This document shows, one piece after another, positions 10,181-19,850 of a stretch of 64,000 nt of DNA. The first letter of the stretch is position 1, and each line of letters begins with the position of its first letter. Made by a program: the position numbers and the translations under genes. Origin of the DNA: Methanomicrobiaceae archaeon (GTDB lineage Archaea; Halobacteriota; Methanomicrobia; Methanomicrobiales; Methanomicrobiaceae); assembly GCA_029762625.1 (NCBI GenBank), contig JARVGI010000002.1, forward strand, positions 250,772 to 314,771. The letters are read 5' to 3'. The notes below the pieces were generated by a model. The model did no database searches and was not told the origin of the DNA. It was given only the letters and a program-made list of their open reading frames with translations.

Positions 10181-12628
10181 ATGGCAGAAGAGCAGGACCC
10201 GGGTGATCAGCGGGCGGAGTCGCGGTACATCTGCATCCACGGCCATTTCTACCAGCCGCCGCGCGAAAACCCGTGGCTTGACGCGGTGGAAGTGCAGGAC
10301 GACGCGCATCCCTACCATGACTGGAACGAGCGGGTCTGTGCCGAGGCCTATGCACCAAACGATTCGGCGCGTATTCTCGACGCAAAGGGAAAAATTATCG
10401 ATATCGTCAGCAACTACGAAAAGATCAGCTTCGATTTCGGCCCAACGCTGCTTGCGTGGATGGAGGAGCATGCACCGGAGGTCTACGCCGCAGTGCTCCG
10501 TGCCGACCGGGACAGCAAGAGGAGGTTCTCGGGCCACGGCAGCGCTATCGCCCAGTGCTACAGCCACATGATCATGCCCCTCGCACCCGAATCCGACCGC
10601 CGCATGCAGGTGATCTGGGGGTGCCGGGATTTCCGGCACCGGTTCGGCCGGGCGCCGGAAGGGATGTGGCTCCCGGAAACGGCGGTGGACCTTACAACGC
10701 TCGATTTCATGGCCGAACAGGGGATCCGGTATACCATTCTCGCCCCGCACCAGGCGGCACGGGTGCGCCCCATGGACGAGGATGTCTGGTGCGAGGTGGC
10801 GCAGGGGAGTCTCGACACCTCGATCCCCTATCGCTGCATGCTCCCTTCGGGGCGCACCATCGATATCTTCTTTTTCAACCGCCGGATCGCCGACGCTATC
10901 GCCTTTGGCGACCTTCTAAAGAGCGGCAGGCGGCTGGCAGAGCGGTTGAGCCGATGCCTGTCATCCTGCACCGGTCCGGCGCCGCTGCTGCACGTTGCCA
11001 CCGACGGGGAGACCTTCGGCCACCACCACCGGTTCGGTGAAATGGCCCTCGCATACTGCCTCCGGGAGATCGACGATCAGGGCACGGGCACCCTCACCAT
11101 CTACGGTGAGTACCTCGACCGGCATCCTTCCTCCTGGGAGGCGGAGGTCCGGGAAGGGACGTCGTGGAGTTGCAGCCACGGTATCGAACGCTGGCGGTCC
11201 GACTGCGGGTGCCAGACGGGAGGCGATCCCCACTACCGGCAGGCGTGGCGGGCACCGCTCAGGGCGGCGATCGAGGGGCTGCGTGCCGAGGCCGGATCCT
11301 GCCTCGACGAGGCCCTCCCACGCCTCGTGAAGGATCCCCGGGGCGCGTGCGAGGACTATGTCGAAGTACTGCTCGACCGCACCCCGCAGACCGTGCAGCA
11401 GTTCCTTTCCTCCCATGCCTGGCATCCGCTCGCCCCCGACGAGGAGGTGGCGCTTCTCCGTCTGATGGAGATGCACCGGCATGCCATGCTCATGGGGACG
11501 AGCTGCGGGTGGTTCTTCTATGACATCTCCGGCATCGAGACCGTGCAGGTGCTCAAGAACGCGGCCCGGGTGATGCACCTGCTGCGCGAGGCGGGAGCGG
11601 AGGATCCCGAACCAGCGTTCCTCGCCACGCTGGCACGGGCGGAGAGCAATTTTCGCGAATGTGGAAACGGGGCGGCGGTCTACGAGCGTTTCGTGCGACC
11701 GGCGCTCGTGGACCTGCCTCGAGCCGCCCTCAATAGTGCGGTGCGCAGCCTCTTTCCCGCCCTTGCCGTTGACGGCGCCTGGTACCATTTTGCAGTCGGC
11801 TATGAAGCCCTCGAGCGCGTCTCTTCGGGGGTGGGAACGCTTGCCACGGGCAGGATCAGCCTCCGTTCCGGCCTCACGCACGCCGAAGGTACCTGCATGG
11901 TTGCCGCGTTTTTCGGCGCGGACCAGCGTATCGCTGCCGGCGCCGGACCCCCCTCGACGCCGCACCCCGGCGAGCTTTCTGAGGTGCTGCACCGCGGCGA
12001 TGCGGAAACGGTCGTGCGCCTGATCGAGGAGGCGTACCCGTTCCGCGTATCCCGCTGGGAGGATCTATGCAGGGACGAGCGCCGGCGTATCTTCCGGCAC
12101 CTCCTCGATCCCTCCCTGCAGGCGTTTCATCGCGCGAACGAGAGCACCGTCGACCGGCATGCCGTGCTGCTCCGTGAGCTCCTGAAGGGGCGGGTCCGGC
12201 TCTCCCCGTCCCATGAAGCCTGGCTTGCGACGGTCCTCGGCGACCGTCTGGCACAGATGCTCCTCGCCGATCATATCGACGTTGCCCGCCTGGCTCCCGT
12301 TGCCGCACATCTGCGGCGCCTTCCGGAAACGGCCGATCCCGCGCCACTGAACCGTGCATTTTCCACGGCACTCTCCCGCATGTGTGCGGCCTTCGCCCGC
12401 CATCCCGGCAACCGCGAGCTGATGGATGATATCCACCTGATCTTCACCGCGCTCGATGCGCTTGGCCTCTCCCCCGATCTCCGGGAATGCCAGAATATCA
12501 TCTTTGCACTCGGCAGATCCCACCTTGCGCCGAAACGCGAGCGGGCGGCGCAGGGGGATGCGGAGGCACAAGCCTGGATGGACGGGATGGGGCGGATCGC
12601 CAGTCGCCTGGGGATCCGCATCGGGTAG
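10181..12628 (+). CDS. glycoside hydrolase family 57 protein with DUF3536 region
   Basis: Large cytoplasmic protein of 815 residues. The N-terminal part has the GH57 hallmarks: HGHFYQPPRENPW at the first barrel strand, SNYEKISFDFGPTLLAWME, GHGSAIAQCYSHMIMPL, and GMWLPETAVD, which carries the likely nucleophile Glu region. A second acidic motif, HVATDGETFGHHHRFGE, supplies the Asp. The rest corresponds to the DUF3536 region often joined to GH57 domains. Such proteins commonly lie beside glgB and malQ and probably act on alpha-glucans as amylase, transferase or second branching enzyme; the exact reaction is not decided. The start ATG at 10181 has GGGGGTGAGGGG directly before it. Confidence 0.88.
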   Translation: MAEEQDPGDQRAESRYICIHGHFYQPPRENPWLDAVEVQDDAHPYHDWNERVCAEAYAPNDSARILDAKGKIIDIVSNYEKISFDFGPTLLAWMEEHAPEVYAAVLRADRDSKRRFSGHGSAIAQCYSHMIMPLAPESDRRMQVIWGCRDFRHRFGRAPEGMWLPETAVDLTTLDFMAEQGIRYTILAPHQAARVRPMDEDVWCEVAQGSLDTSIPYRCMLPSGRTIDIFFFNRRIADAIAFGDLLKSGRRLAERLSRCLSSCTGPAPLLHVATDGETFGHHHRFGEMALAYCLREIDDQGTGTLTIYGEYLDRHPSSWEAEVREGTSWSCSHGIERWRSDCGCQTGGDPHYRQAWRAPLRAAIEGLRAEAGSCLDEALPRLVKDPRGACEDYVEVLLDRTPQTVQQFLSSHAWHPLAPDEEVALLRLMEMHRHAMLMGTSCGWFFYDISGIETVQVLKNAARVMHLLREAGAEDPEPAFLATLARAESNFRECGNGAAVYERFVRPALVDLPRAALNSAVRSLFPALAVDGAWYHFAVGYEALERVSSGVGTLATGRISLRSGLTHAEGTCMVAAFFGADQRIAAGAGPPSTPHPGELSEVLHRGDAETVVRLIEEAYPFRVSRWEDLCRDERRRIFRHLLDPSLQAFHRANESTVDRHAVLLRELLKGRVRLSPSHEAWLATVLGDRLAQMLLADHIDVARLAPVAAHLRRLPETADPAPLNRAFSTALSRMCAAFARHPGNRELMDDIHLIFTALDALGLSPDLRECQNIIFALGRSHLAPKRERAAQGDAEAQAWMDGMGRIASRLGIRIG

Positions 12629-12680
12629 GAGAGGATTTATCACCGGTGTGGATCCTCTGCTTGGATCAGGAAGGTATGCA

Positions 12681-14180
12681 ATGGCATCGAGAGGATGCGG
12701 CATTCTGGCGCACATCACGTCCCTGCCCTCAGGTTTCGGCATCGGCGATCTGGGGCCGGGAGCCTGCCGTTTTGTGGACTGGCTCGCCCGCGGCGGGCAG
12801 CGGTACTGGCAGATCCTGCCCATCACCCCGGTCAACCCTGGCGGTTCGTGGTCGCCGTATCACGCAACCTCGGCGTTCGCATACAATCCCCTGCTCGTCA
12901 GCCCCGAACTCCTCTGCAACGAGGGCCTTCTCGAGCGCCCTGAGATCGAGGGCTGCCCCTCGTTTCCCGGGGACCGGGTCGATTTTCCGGCGGTCCTGGA
13001 CTGCAAGCGCAGGTTCCTCGACCTCGCCTGCCGGCGGTGCATCGAAGACGGGGTGCTCTTTCCCGAATACGAGCGATATGCCGCAGCGAACGCACGCTGG
13101 CTCGATGATTATGGGCTCTTTTCCGCCCTCAAATCACATTTCGGAGGGAAGAGCTGGGTCAACTGGCCCCATGCCCTGCGTACCCGTACCCCCGGCGCCT
13201 GTGCGGAGCTGGCAATCCGCCTGCAGGACGAGATCGCCCGGGAAAAATGTTCCCAGTTCCTTGCTATGCGGCAGTGGGCGGCGCTCAGGAGGCACTGCGA
13301 AATGCGCGGGGTACAGGTCATCGGCGACATGCCGGTCTACGTCGACCATGACAGCGTTGACGTGTGGGCCCACCAGGCGTTCTTCAACCTGGACGCAGAG
13401 GGGCACCCGATCACCGTTGCCGGCGTGCCGCCCGACTACTTCAGCGAGACCGGACAGCGCTGGGGCAATCCTGTCTTCCGGTGGGATGCGCTCCGGGCTG
13501 CGGGGTTCTCGTGGTGGATCGAACGGGTGGCGCGCAACCTTGCACTCTTCGATCTGGTGCGCATCGATCATTTCCGGGGTCTTGTCGCGTACTGGGAGAT
13601 TGATGCCGGAGAAGCAACAGCTATCCACGGCAGGTGGGTTTCCGCTCCGGTGGGTGCGTTCCTCCGGTCCCTGCAGAGGCATTTTGCCTGTCTTCCCATC
13701 ATCGCCGAGGACCTGGGTGACATCACCGCCGATGTGCGCGAGGTCATGCGCGAGTTCGGGCTTCCCGGGATGCGGGTGCTGCACTTTGCCTTTGGCGATA
13801 ATTCCCCCGAAAGCCCCCATATCCCGCATAATGTGGAGCGGAACAGCGTCTATTATACCGGCACCCACGATAACAACACCTCCCGCGGCTGGTACGAGGA
13901 GGATGCAGGCCCCGGCGAGAAGCAACGGCTCTCCCGGTACACAGGCCGGGAAGTAACATCGGAGAACGTGCACAGAGAATTGGCCCGCCTGGCCCTGATG
14001 TCGGTCGCCGACCTGGTGGTCATCCCCCTGCAGGACATCATAGGCCTCGGCGCGGAAGGACGGATGAACTGTCCCGGCACCGTTTCGGGCAACTGGGTAT
14101 GGCGGGTGCTCCCCTCGCAGCTGGACGGTGATGCGGCGGACCGCCTCGCCGGGCTCTGCGCCCTCTACGGAAGATCCTGA
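12681..14180 (+). CDS. malQ: 4-alpha-glucanotransferase (GH77, amylomaltase)
   Basis: Disproportionating enzyme that transfers alpha-1,4-glucan segments between malto-oligosaccharides, complementing glgB in glucan turnover. GH77 features include RGCGILAHITSLPS at the N-terminus, the active-site segment LVRIDHFRGLVAYWE (nucleophile Asp), IAEDLGDITADV (acid/base Glu) and YTGTHDNNTSRGWY. The length of 499 residues is typical. The start at 12681 is chosen over a longer upstream frame because AGGAAGG lies 9-13 bases upstream and the longer version overlaps the GH57 gene by more than 170 bases. It is third in the glgB-GH57-malQ cluster. Confidence 0.95.
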   Translation: MASRGCGILAHITSLPSGFGIGDLGPGACRFVDWLARGGQRYWQILPITPVNPGGSWSPYHATSAFAYNPLLVSPELLCNEGLLERPEIEGCPSFPGDRVDFPAVLDCKRRFLDLACRRCIEDGVLFPEYERYAAANARWLDDYGLFSALKSHFGGKSWVNWPHALRTRTPGACAELAIRLQDEIAREKCSQFLAMRQWAALRRHCEMRGVQVIGDMPVYVDHDSVDVWAHQAFFNLDAEGHPITVAGVPPDYFSETGQRWGNPVFRWDALRAAGFSWWIERVARNLALFDLVRIDHFRGLVAYWEIDAGEATAIHGRWVSAPVGAFLRSLQRHFACLPIIAEDLGDITADVREVMREFGLPGMRVLHFAFGDNSPESPHIPHNVERNSVYYTGTHDNNTSRGWYEEDAGPGEKQRLSRYTGREVTSENVHRELARLALMSVADLVVIPLQDIIGLGAEGRMNCPGTVSGNWVWRVLPSQLDGDAADRLAGLCALYGRS

Positions 14181-14193
14181 CGGTGGTTACGGT

Positions 14194-14505
14194 TCAGATG
14201 GGGGTCCTTCCAAGGCGGAGATCGCTGATCATGTCGGAGAATTCTTCCAGAGTGAAGGCTTTGAGCGTGCTGATGCTGACGAACCCCTGGATCGTGAGGC
14301 CGAGAATGAAGTCCATGGCATCGCGGTCTGTGGGAGCGTCTCCGAGAGCAACGAAATCGAATTCGCCCATAACAGGATACACACACAGGTTTCCCGCGCA
14401 GCAGATATCAAAATTATGGCATGCCCCTTCGATCCACTTGATGGTGTCTTTTAATTCGTTCTTTCCCTTATCCGTCAGATTCATCAGGAAAATGTATTTG
14501 GACAT
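14194..14505 (-). CDS. GYD-domain small protein
   Basis: A 103-residue soluble protein with the layout of the GYD family, a ferredoxin-like fold of unknown function widespread in methanogens. It runs MSKYIFLMNLTDKGKNELKD, then YPVMGEFDFVALGDAPTD, then LGLTIQGFVSISTLKAFTLEEF. The family's GYD/GEYD segment appears here as GEFD. A very strong Shine-Dalgarno (GGAGGGAGG) precedes the ATG. It carries four Cys, two adjacent in DICC, which is unusual for such a small domain. It lies convergent to malQ with only 13 bases between stops. No function is assigned. Confidence 0.7.
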   Translation of the reverse strand: MSKYIFLMNLTDKGKNELKDTIKWIEGACHNFDICCAGNLCVYPVMGEFDFVALGDAPTDRDAMDFILGLTIQGFVSISTLKAFTLEEFSDMISDLRLGRTPI

Positions 14506-14578
14506 TCCTCCCTCCTCGATGCGCTCCTTTAGCCCCCGAGCTATATGAAGAATTCGGGAGCCGTCACCGCATCCCCGA

Positions 14579-15862
14579 TCACCGCATGGCGTAGTTCAGG
14601 ATGTCGAGGTAGTCCATGATCAGGCGGGTGATCAGGAAGCGTTCCCGGACGGTCTTCCAGCCCCGCCGCCCCAGCTCCTCGCCAAGCCCGGGATCCTCGA
14701 GCACCTCGATGATGCGGTCGGCAAACCTGTCTTCGTCATGGGGATCGACCAGAAACCCGTTCTCGCCATCGGAAATCTGGGCCGGAATGCCTCCCACATT
14801 GGAGGCGACGACCGGCCGCCCTTTCCAGAGCGCTTCGGTCACCGTGAGCCCGAACCCCTCGCGCAGCGACTTCTGGATGATGACGTCCGAACACCTCTGC
14901 AGGGTATTGACCAGGATGTTGTTTTCGCTGGTGATCAGGATTATGTCTCCCGCATCTTCGCCGTGCACCCCGGCAATGACGCATTCGCCCCCCTCCTCGC
15001 TCTCGATATCCGGGAACTGGCCGCAGATGAGCGTCGGCGCTCCGCACTCCCGCTCGACCTCGTCAAAGATCTTCAGCCCCTCGGGGTCGTCTGCCGCCAT
15101 GCTCCCGCAGAGCACCAGCCGGCAGTCGACCTCCTCCTTGACTTTCCGGTACACCCTGACCACCCCGCCCGGGTCTTTCCACTTATCAAACCGCGAGATC
15201 TGCGTGATGATGGGTTTGTCAGTGGGGATCCCGAATTTTTCGAGGTTTCTGTCGATGAGATCCTGTGGAAGCTCCTTGTTCTTCGGCGAGAGGGGGTCGA
15301 TTGCCGGGAGAACCACGCGCTGCTCGACGGGGAGGTCCTCGCGGAGATATGCCTCGTTGGAGACGATCATCATGTCGTACCTGAGGATGAACCCTTTCAG
15401 GTAGTCCCACACGCGATTGTTGGGGTTGGTGAGGTCCACATGGCAGCGCCAGATCCAGGGCTGCCTCTTTGGTTTGTATTTGATGAGCGGAAGCGGCTGG
15501 GGATCGTGCACGATCACGCAGTCGTGGTCGATGTGCGTGTAGGTGGAAAAATCCATGCTCGCCTCTTCATAGAGCTGCTGCTTCATCGGCGTGAAATGGA
15601 TTGATTCGCCCTGCAACGCATTGTGGAATTTCTTGGTGATGCTGAAGAAATCAGGATTGCCATGGAAGATCCTCCACCCCATATCGATGCCGACATCGTT
15701 CATGAGAGGAATGACCGACGAGATCATCTCGGCCACGCCGCCGCCCTGGTAGGTGGAGTTGATTGCCATGACATGCTTGCCGTGAAGCCCTTTTGCATTG
15801 CGGTGGATGGCATGGAGCTCCTGGTCACTGATGATCCCCCGGTAATCGTCAAGGCTGTTCAG
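14579..15862 (-). CDS. treT: trehalose glycosyltransferring synthase TreT-type (GT4)
   Basis: Retaining GT4 glycosyltransferase related to archaeal TreT, which makes trehalose from nucleoside-diphosphate-glucose and glucose. Family features are HVMAINSTYQGGGVAEM at the N-terminal Rossmann domain, HDCVIVHDPQPLPLI, WRCHVDLTNPN, ISRFDKWKDPGGV, and the C-terminal EGFGLTVTEALWKGRPVVAS donor site. The conserved family sequence clearly extends upstream of the first ATG (15769). It runs as LDDYRGIISDQELHAIHRNA, but no in-frame ATG, GTG or TTG exists before the stop at 15917-15919. A CTG at 15862 with GGAGGAGG shortly upstream is the best start candidate; ATC just before it, or a frameshift from the ATG at 15891, are alternatives. 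It lies downstream of otsAB, with its own TATA box. Confidence 0.88.
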   Translation of the reverse strand: MNSLDDYRGIISDQELHAIHRNAKGLHGKHVMAINSTYQGGGVAEMISSVIPLMNDVGIDMGWRIFHGNPDFFSITKKFHNALQGESIHFTPMKQQLYEEASMDFSTYTHIDHDCVIVHDPQPLPLIKYKPKRQPWIWRCHVDLTNPNNRVWDYLKGFILRYDMMIVSNEAYLREDLPVEQRVVLPAIDPLSPKNKELPQDLIDRNLEKFGIPTDKPIITQISRFDKWKDPGGVVRVYRKVKEEVDCRLVLCGSMAADDPEGLKIFDEVERECGAPTLICGQFPDIESEEGGECVIAGVHGEDAGDIILITSENNILVNTLQRCSDVIIQKSLREGFGLTVTEALWKGRPVVASNVGGIPAQISDGENGFLVDPHDEDRFADRIIEVLEDPGLGEELGRRGWKTVRERFLITRLIMDYLDILNYAMR

Positions 15863-15923
15863 GATCGCCTCCTCCTGCCGGAATACGGCATCGCACGGAA
15901 AGCAGGAATGCCGCGTTCACTGT

Positions 15924-15931
15924 CTTTTAAA
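15924..15931 (-). promoter_or_regulatory. treT: TATA box for treT
   Basis: On the minus strand TTTAAAAG lies about 25-30 bases upstream of a plausible transcription start near 15903, in the 100-base gap between otsAB and treT. It suggests that treT has its own promoter in addition to any read-through. Confidence 0.5.
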
Positions 15932-15962
15932 CGATACACCCATAAGAATGTGTCGGAGAGCC

Positions 15963-18185
15963 CTACGTTGCGGGCAGAATCTTCCTGTGCTCGTCGCATG
16001 TGGCGCATTCGGACAGCAGGTGCCGCACCTGGTCCAGCGACACCATACTGAACCGCGCCTTCGAGGGTTCGAGCCCGACCTTGATGGAATACGCGCTCGC
16101 CGGGAGCGCCCCGAAGAGGTATTCGTCGGTCCAGTCGTCGCCGAGGGCGAGAATAAAGTCCCATTCGGCCCGCGAGATCCAGTGCTGTGCGGCGCGTCCC
16201 TTGTTGATGCTGGCGTTTTTCACCTCGATGACCTTGTTCCCTTCGAGAATGTCGATACCCCGGTTGGCGGTGAAATCAATCAGGGTGTCCTTGAGCTCGA
16301 TCGCGCGCGTGGCGCCGAGCTCGGGGTCCGCCTTGCGGTAATGCCAGACCAGTGAGTAGGGCTTTACCTCCACAAAGGTGCCCGGGGTGCGCTCCACAAA
16401 CCTCTCGAGCACGGGAAGGACCGCCTCTTTCCAGTCGTCATTGAGCGCCTCAATCATCTCCCATGCACCGCCCCGCTCCCGTATCCATATGCCATGTTCG
16501 GCGATGAACCCCACATCGAACCCGCCGAACCACCGCTCGAGTGTCTCTTTGTCCCTGCCGCTGATAATCACCACCTCGTTGCCGGGTATTGCGGTCAGGT
16601 TCTTCATAATTGTTGTTAATTCTCGATCAGGGGCTGCTTTTTCGGGCCGGGTCGCGAAAGGAACCAGTGTCCCGTCATAGTCGAGCAGGATCAGCCGCGA
16701 TCCGCTTGAGCGGTACTCCCCGAGGAGACGGAAGCGCAGGTTCTGCGAAAGGAGGCGTGCTTCCAGCTCCATCTGGTGTTTCCTGACTGATTTAAGGCGC
16801 TGAAGGAAATCCTCCGCCCAGCGCTTGACATGGTAGCGCTGGAGCCGGTTCTGCATCCCCCGGTTGCGTTCGATCTGCTCCTGTTCGGGCATGACAAGTG
16901 CGGTCTCGATGGCCTGCACGATCCCGTCCTCGTCAAAGGGGTTGACGATCATCGCTTCGCCCAGCTCCATCGCCGCTCCCGCCATTTCGCTGAGGATGAG
17001 CACGCCCCGTCCGTCCTCTTTCGTGGCGAGGTACTCCTTGGCCATCAGGTTCATGCCATCGCGAAGCGGCGTCACCACGGCGACGTCGGCAGTATGGTAG
17101 AGTGCGACGAGATTTGAGAACGGGAGCACGTCGTAGAAGTACTGGATCGGCGTCCAGTCAAGGGTCCCGTACTTGCCCACGATGTTGCCGATCAGCTCGT
17201 CGACCTCTTTTTTCAGAGACTTGTACTGGGTAACGGTGGTCCGCGAGGGGACGGCAACCACGATCATCACCACCCTGCCCCGCCATTCGGGATTCTTCTC
17301 TAAAAATACGTCGAACGCCTTGAGCCTCTGGGGGATGCCCTTGGTATAGTCGAGCCGGTCGAACGAGAGCAGGATTTTCTGGTTGGCGTATTTTTTTCGT
17401 ATCTGGCGGATCTCTTTGTGGACATCGCGCCGGTGCACCGATTTGGCAAACCGGGCATAATCGATGCCCATGGGAAAGGTATCTGCCCTGACAAGCCGGG
17501 TTCCTGCCTTGATCTCGCCATAGCTGTGCTCGTACCCGACCATCCTGCGGACACTGGTGAGGAAATGGCGGACATAGTCATAGGTATGGAACCCGACCAG
17601 ATCCGCTCCCAGCAGGCCGCGGAGCAGCTCCTCCCGCCATGGCAGCATGCGGAAGAGTTCATTGGAGGGAAACGGGATATGCAGGAAAAAGCCGATTGCG
17701 GCGTGCGGGATACGCTCCCTGATCATCGCGGGGAGGAGCATCAGGTGGTAGTCATGGATCCAGATGGTGTCGCCCTCCCGGTACTGCGCAACGACTGCAT
17801 CGCAGAATCTCCTGTTCACCGAGCGGTACGCTTCCCAGGTACATGGGTTCCATGAACACAGTGACCTGAAATAGTGGAATAACGGCCAGATGGTGGAATT
17901 GCAGAACCCACCGTAGTAGTGCTCGACCTCCTCTTCGGGGAGGTGAACGGCGCGGCAGGCAATCTCCTCCAGCGACGCGTCGATCGCTTTCTTCTGCTGG
18001 TCGTCGAGGTGTTCCGACGGAATGCCCGACCATCCGATCCATGTGCAATCGTACGTGCTGTAAAACGAGCCAAGACCTGTCGACAACCCCCCGACACTCG
18101 GCTCAATGGTAACGTTTCCGTCATCCAGGATGAGGTTCACCGGGAGACGGTTTGCAATAATAAGCATTCTCTGCATTGGCGGCAA
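15963..18185 (-). CDS. otsAB: fused trehalose-6-phosphate synthase / trehalose-6-phosphate phosphatase (OtsA-OtsB)
   Basis: Bifunctional cytoplasmic enzyme of 740 residues. The N-terminal GT20 domain (about residues 1-480) makes trehalose-6-phosphate from NDP-glucose and glucose-6-phosphate. It shows [47 protein letters not shown] and [12 protein letters not shown]. The C-terminal HAD phosphatase (from about residue 495) has the nucleophile motif [16 protein letters not shown] and [11 protein letters not shown]. It would therefore make free trehalose alone. Start codons at 18185, 18176 and 18167 are all possible. The 18186-18440 gap upstream is A+T-rich and holds divergent promoters with the thioredoxin/CcdA-like gene. 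Confidence 0.96.
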   Translation of the reverse strand: MPPMQRMLIIANRLPVNLILDDGNVTIEPSVGGLSTGLGSFYSTYDCTWIGWSGIPSEHLDDQQKKAIDASLEEIACRAVHLPEEEVEHYYGGFCNSTIWPLFHYFRSLCSWNPCTWEAYRSVNRRFCDAVVAQYREGDTIWIHDYHLMLLPAMIRERIPHAAIGFFLHIPFPSNELFRMLPWREELLRGLLGADLVGFHTYDYVRHFLTSVRRMVGYEHSYGEIKAGTRLVRADTFPMGIDYARFAKSVHRRDVHKEIRQIRKKYANQKILLSFDRLDYTKGIPQRLKAFDVFLEKNPEWRGRVVMIVVAVPSRTTVTQYKSLKKEVDELIGNIVGKYGTLDWTPIQYFYDVLPFSNLVALYHTADVAVVTPLRDGMNLMAKEYLATKEDGRGVLILSEMAGAAMELGEAMIVNPFDEDGIVQAIETALVMPEQEQIERNRGMQNRLQRYHVKRWAEDFLQRLKSVRKHQMELEARLLSQNLRFRLLGEYRSSGSRLILLDYDGTLVPFATRPEKAAPDRELTTIMKNLTAIPGNEVVIISGRDKETLERWFGGFDVGFIAEHGIWIRERGGAWEMIEALNDDWKEAVLPVLERFVERTPGTFVEVKPYSLVWHYRKADPELGATRAIELKDTLIDFTANRGIDILEGNKVIEVKNASINKGRAAQHWISRAEWDFILALGDDWTDEYLFGALPASAYSIKVGLEPSKARFSMVSLDQVRHLLSECATCDEHRKILPAT

Positions 18186-18440
18186 CTCAAAAACCGGAAA
18201 TTTCCGGCGATTATTGTATTTTTATGTTGCCATGATATTAATTGATTTTCCCGAATATAATTGCACATATTTTTATCGACCTGCAGGCCCCCATCCCGGT
18301 CGGAACCATTCTCGCCGGTCTCCCGTCTATTCTCAGGAATTTATATTCTATGAAGGCGAACATAGCGCCATATGCACACGCTCGGCGCGGTTCGGCAGCA
18401 GTTTCGCATCTGATTGTCCGCAGCACATACCTGGATACCC

Positions 18441-19850
18441 ATGAACAACATCTGGATTCTTGCGGTAATTGTTGGATTTGTATGCCTCGTGCCCTCCGGG
18501 GCGGCAGTACCCGGGAGTCCGGTCTGTACATGGTACTTCACCGGCGTGGGATGCAGCAACTGCGCCGATATCGATCCCCTTGTGCTCGGTGACTGGCTGG
18601 AGACATACCCGGACCTCGTGGTGATCGAGTATGAACTCTATGAACACGCAGCAAACGCTCCTGTGTATGACCGGTTTATCGGGAAGTATAACCTCGAATA
18701 CGGGATCCCGCTGTTGTTCATCTCCCCCGACCATGCGTTGCGGGGCGTCCGCCCGATCACCGGGGAGGGTCCGACCGTGCTCAACGGGACGATCGGCGGG
18801 ATCGACGGGGAAGAGGGCGTCCTGCACCTTGACTCCTTGCGCATATCAGTGCTTGAGGGCTCTCCGAAGCTCTGGTGCAGGGATCGCATCCTGATCCGCT
18901 CGGGTGCGGGAGGCGATGACGCCCTCCTGCGGCAGGTGCTCGTCGCCGATGATGTCGGTGCCGCGCTCGAAGGGCGCGTGGTTGCCCCCCGCGAGCCGAT
19001 TGTCGTGAAACGGTCGGGAAGCGAGGTTGCCTTTGACCATGCGGTGCGGGTGGAGGGATGGATCGTCCAGTGGCGAGGGGCGCCGCTGCGTGATCCCGGC
19101 TCGCTCGTACTGCCCACACCGTCCGGCGAATCCCGCATGATGAATGGGACCGCACCGCCGCATACCCTCCCGAAAATCGTTGCCCTCGCCTTTGTCGATG
19201 CCGTCAACCCCTGCGCACTGGCCGTGCTGGCACTCGTGCTGCTGAGCGTCATGGCGAGCAGCGCCGGATCGCCCACGAGGGTGCTGTGGGCGGGCATCGC
19301 ATTTTCGGTCGCCGTATTTCTCATGTATCTCGTCTACGGCATCGTCATCGTGAGCCTCTTTTCGCTTGCGGCGGAGGTGGCGGGGATGCGGCAGAAGGCA
19401 GGCCTCATCCTCGGCTCGTTCGCCATTCTACTCGGGGCGGCGCAGCTGTACGATGCACGGGCCGCCGGAACCGGGAAGTCCGTCACCGGGATGCCCGAAG
19501 GATTCCGGTCCATCGTCAGCCGGCTCGTCGCTTCCATCTCCTCGATCCCCGGTGCGTTCCTGATCGGGATGCTTGTCACGGTATTTCTCCTCCCCTGCAC
19601 CATCGGGCCGTATATCATCGCCGGCGGCGTGCTCTCCCCCGTGGGCCTCATTGCATCCCTTCCCTACCTGCTCCTTTACAACGCGATCTTTATCCTTCCC
19701 ATGCTCGCCATCACGGCGGCAGCAGGTCTGGGGCTGGGCAGGACGGAACTGTTTTCGGCGTGGAGGAAAAAGCACGTACGGGCCATCCACGCTCTCTCCG
19801 GCGTCATCATGCTCGTCTTCGGGTTCGGGCTCGTAACCGGGCTGTTCTGA
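18441..19850 (+). CDS. thioredoxin-like domain fused to CcdA/DsbD-type membrane domain
   Basis: Membrane protein of 469 residues. A signal-like segment (ILAVIVGFVCLVPSGAAV) leads into an extracytoplasmic redox domain with a CSNC motif at residues 38-41. The C-terminal half has about six hydrophobic segments with paired Pro-Cys motifs, VDAVNPCALAVLAL and FLLPCTIGPYIIAGG. These are the redox Cys of the CcdA/DsbD transmembrane domain that carries electrons across the membrane. It probably keeps an extracellular thiol reduced or oxidised. The start at 18441 is preferred because it gives a compact signal sequence (MNNIWIL). The 3' end overlaps the convergent THEP1-like gene by 44 bases. Confidence 0.8.
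   Translation: MNNIWILAVIVGFVCLVPSGAAVPGSPVCTWYFTGVGCSNCADIDPLVLGDWLETYPDLVVIEYELYEHAANAPVYDRFIGKYNLEYGIPLLFISPDHALRGVRPITGEGPTVLNGTIGGIDGEEGVLHLDSLRISVLEGSPKLWCRDRILIRSGAGGDDALLRQVLVADDVGAALEGRVVAPREPIVVKRSGSEVAFDHAVRVEGWIVQWRGAPLRDPGSLVLPTPSGESRMMNGTAPPHTLPKIVALAFVDAVNPCALAVLALVLLSVMASSAGSPTRVLWAGIAFSVAVFLMYLVYGIVIVSLFSLAAEVAGMRQKAGLILGSFAILLGAAQLYDARAAGTGKSVTGMPEGFRSIVSRLVASISSIPGAFLIGMLVTVFLLPCTIGPYIIAGGVLSPVGLIASLPYLLLYNAIFILPMLAITAAAGLGLGRTELFSAWRKKHVRAIHALSGVIMLVFGFGLVTGLF

Noticed and set aside
8724-10385. 553-codon minus-strand open frame opposite glgB
   Set aside because: Catalytic GH13 motifs are on the plus strand; the antisense frame has no family features. The same holds for long antisense frames opposite prf1, argS, sufB, aif2g and kae1-bud32.
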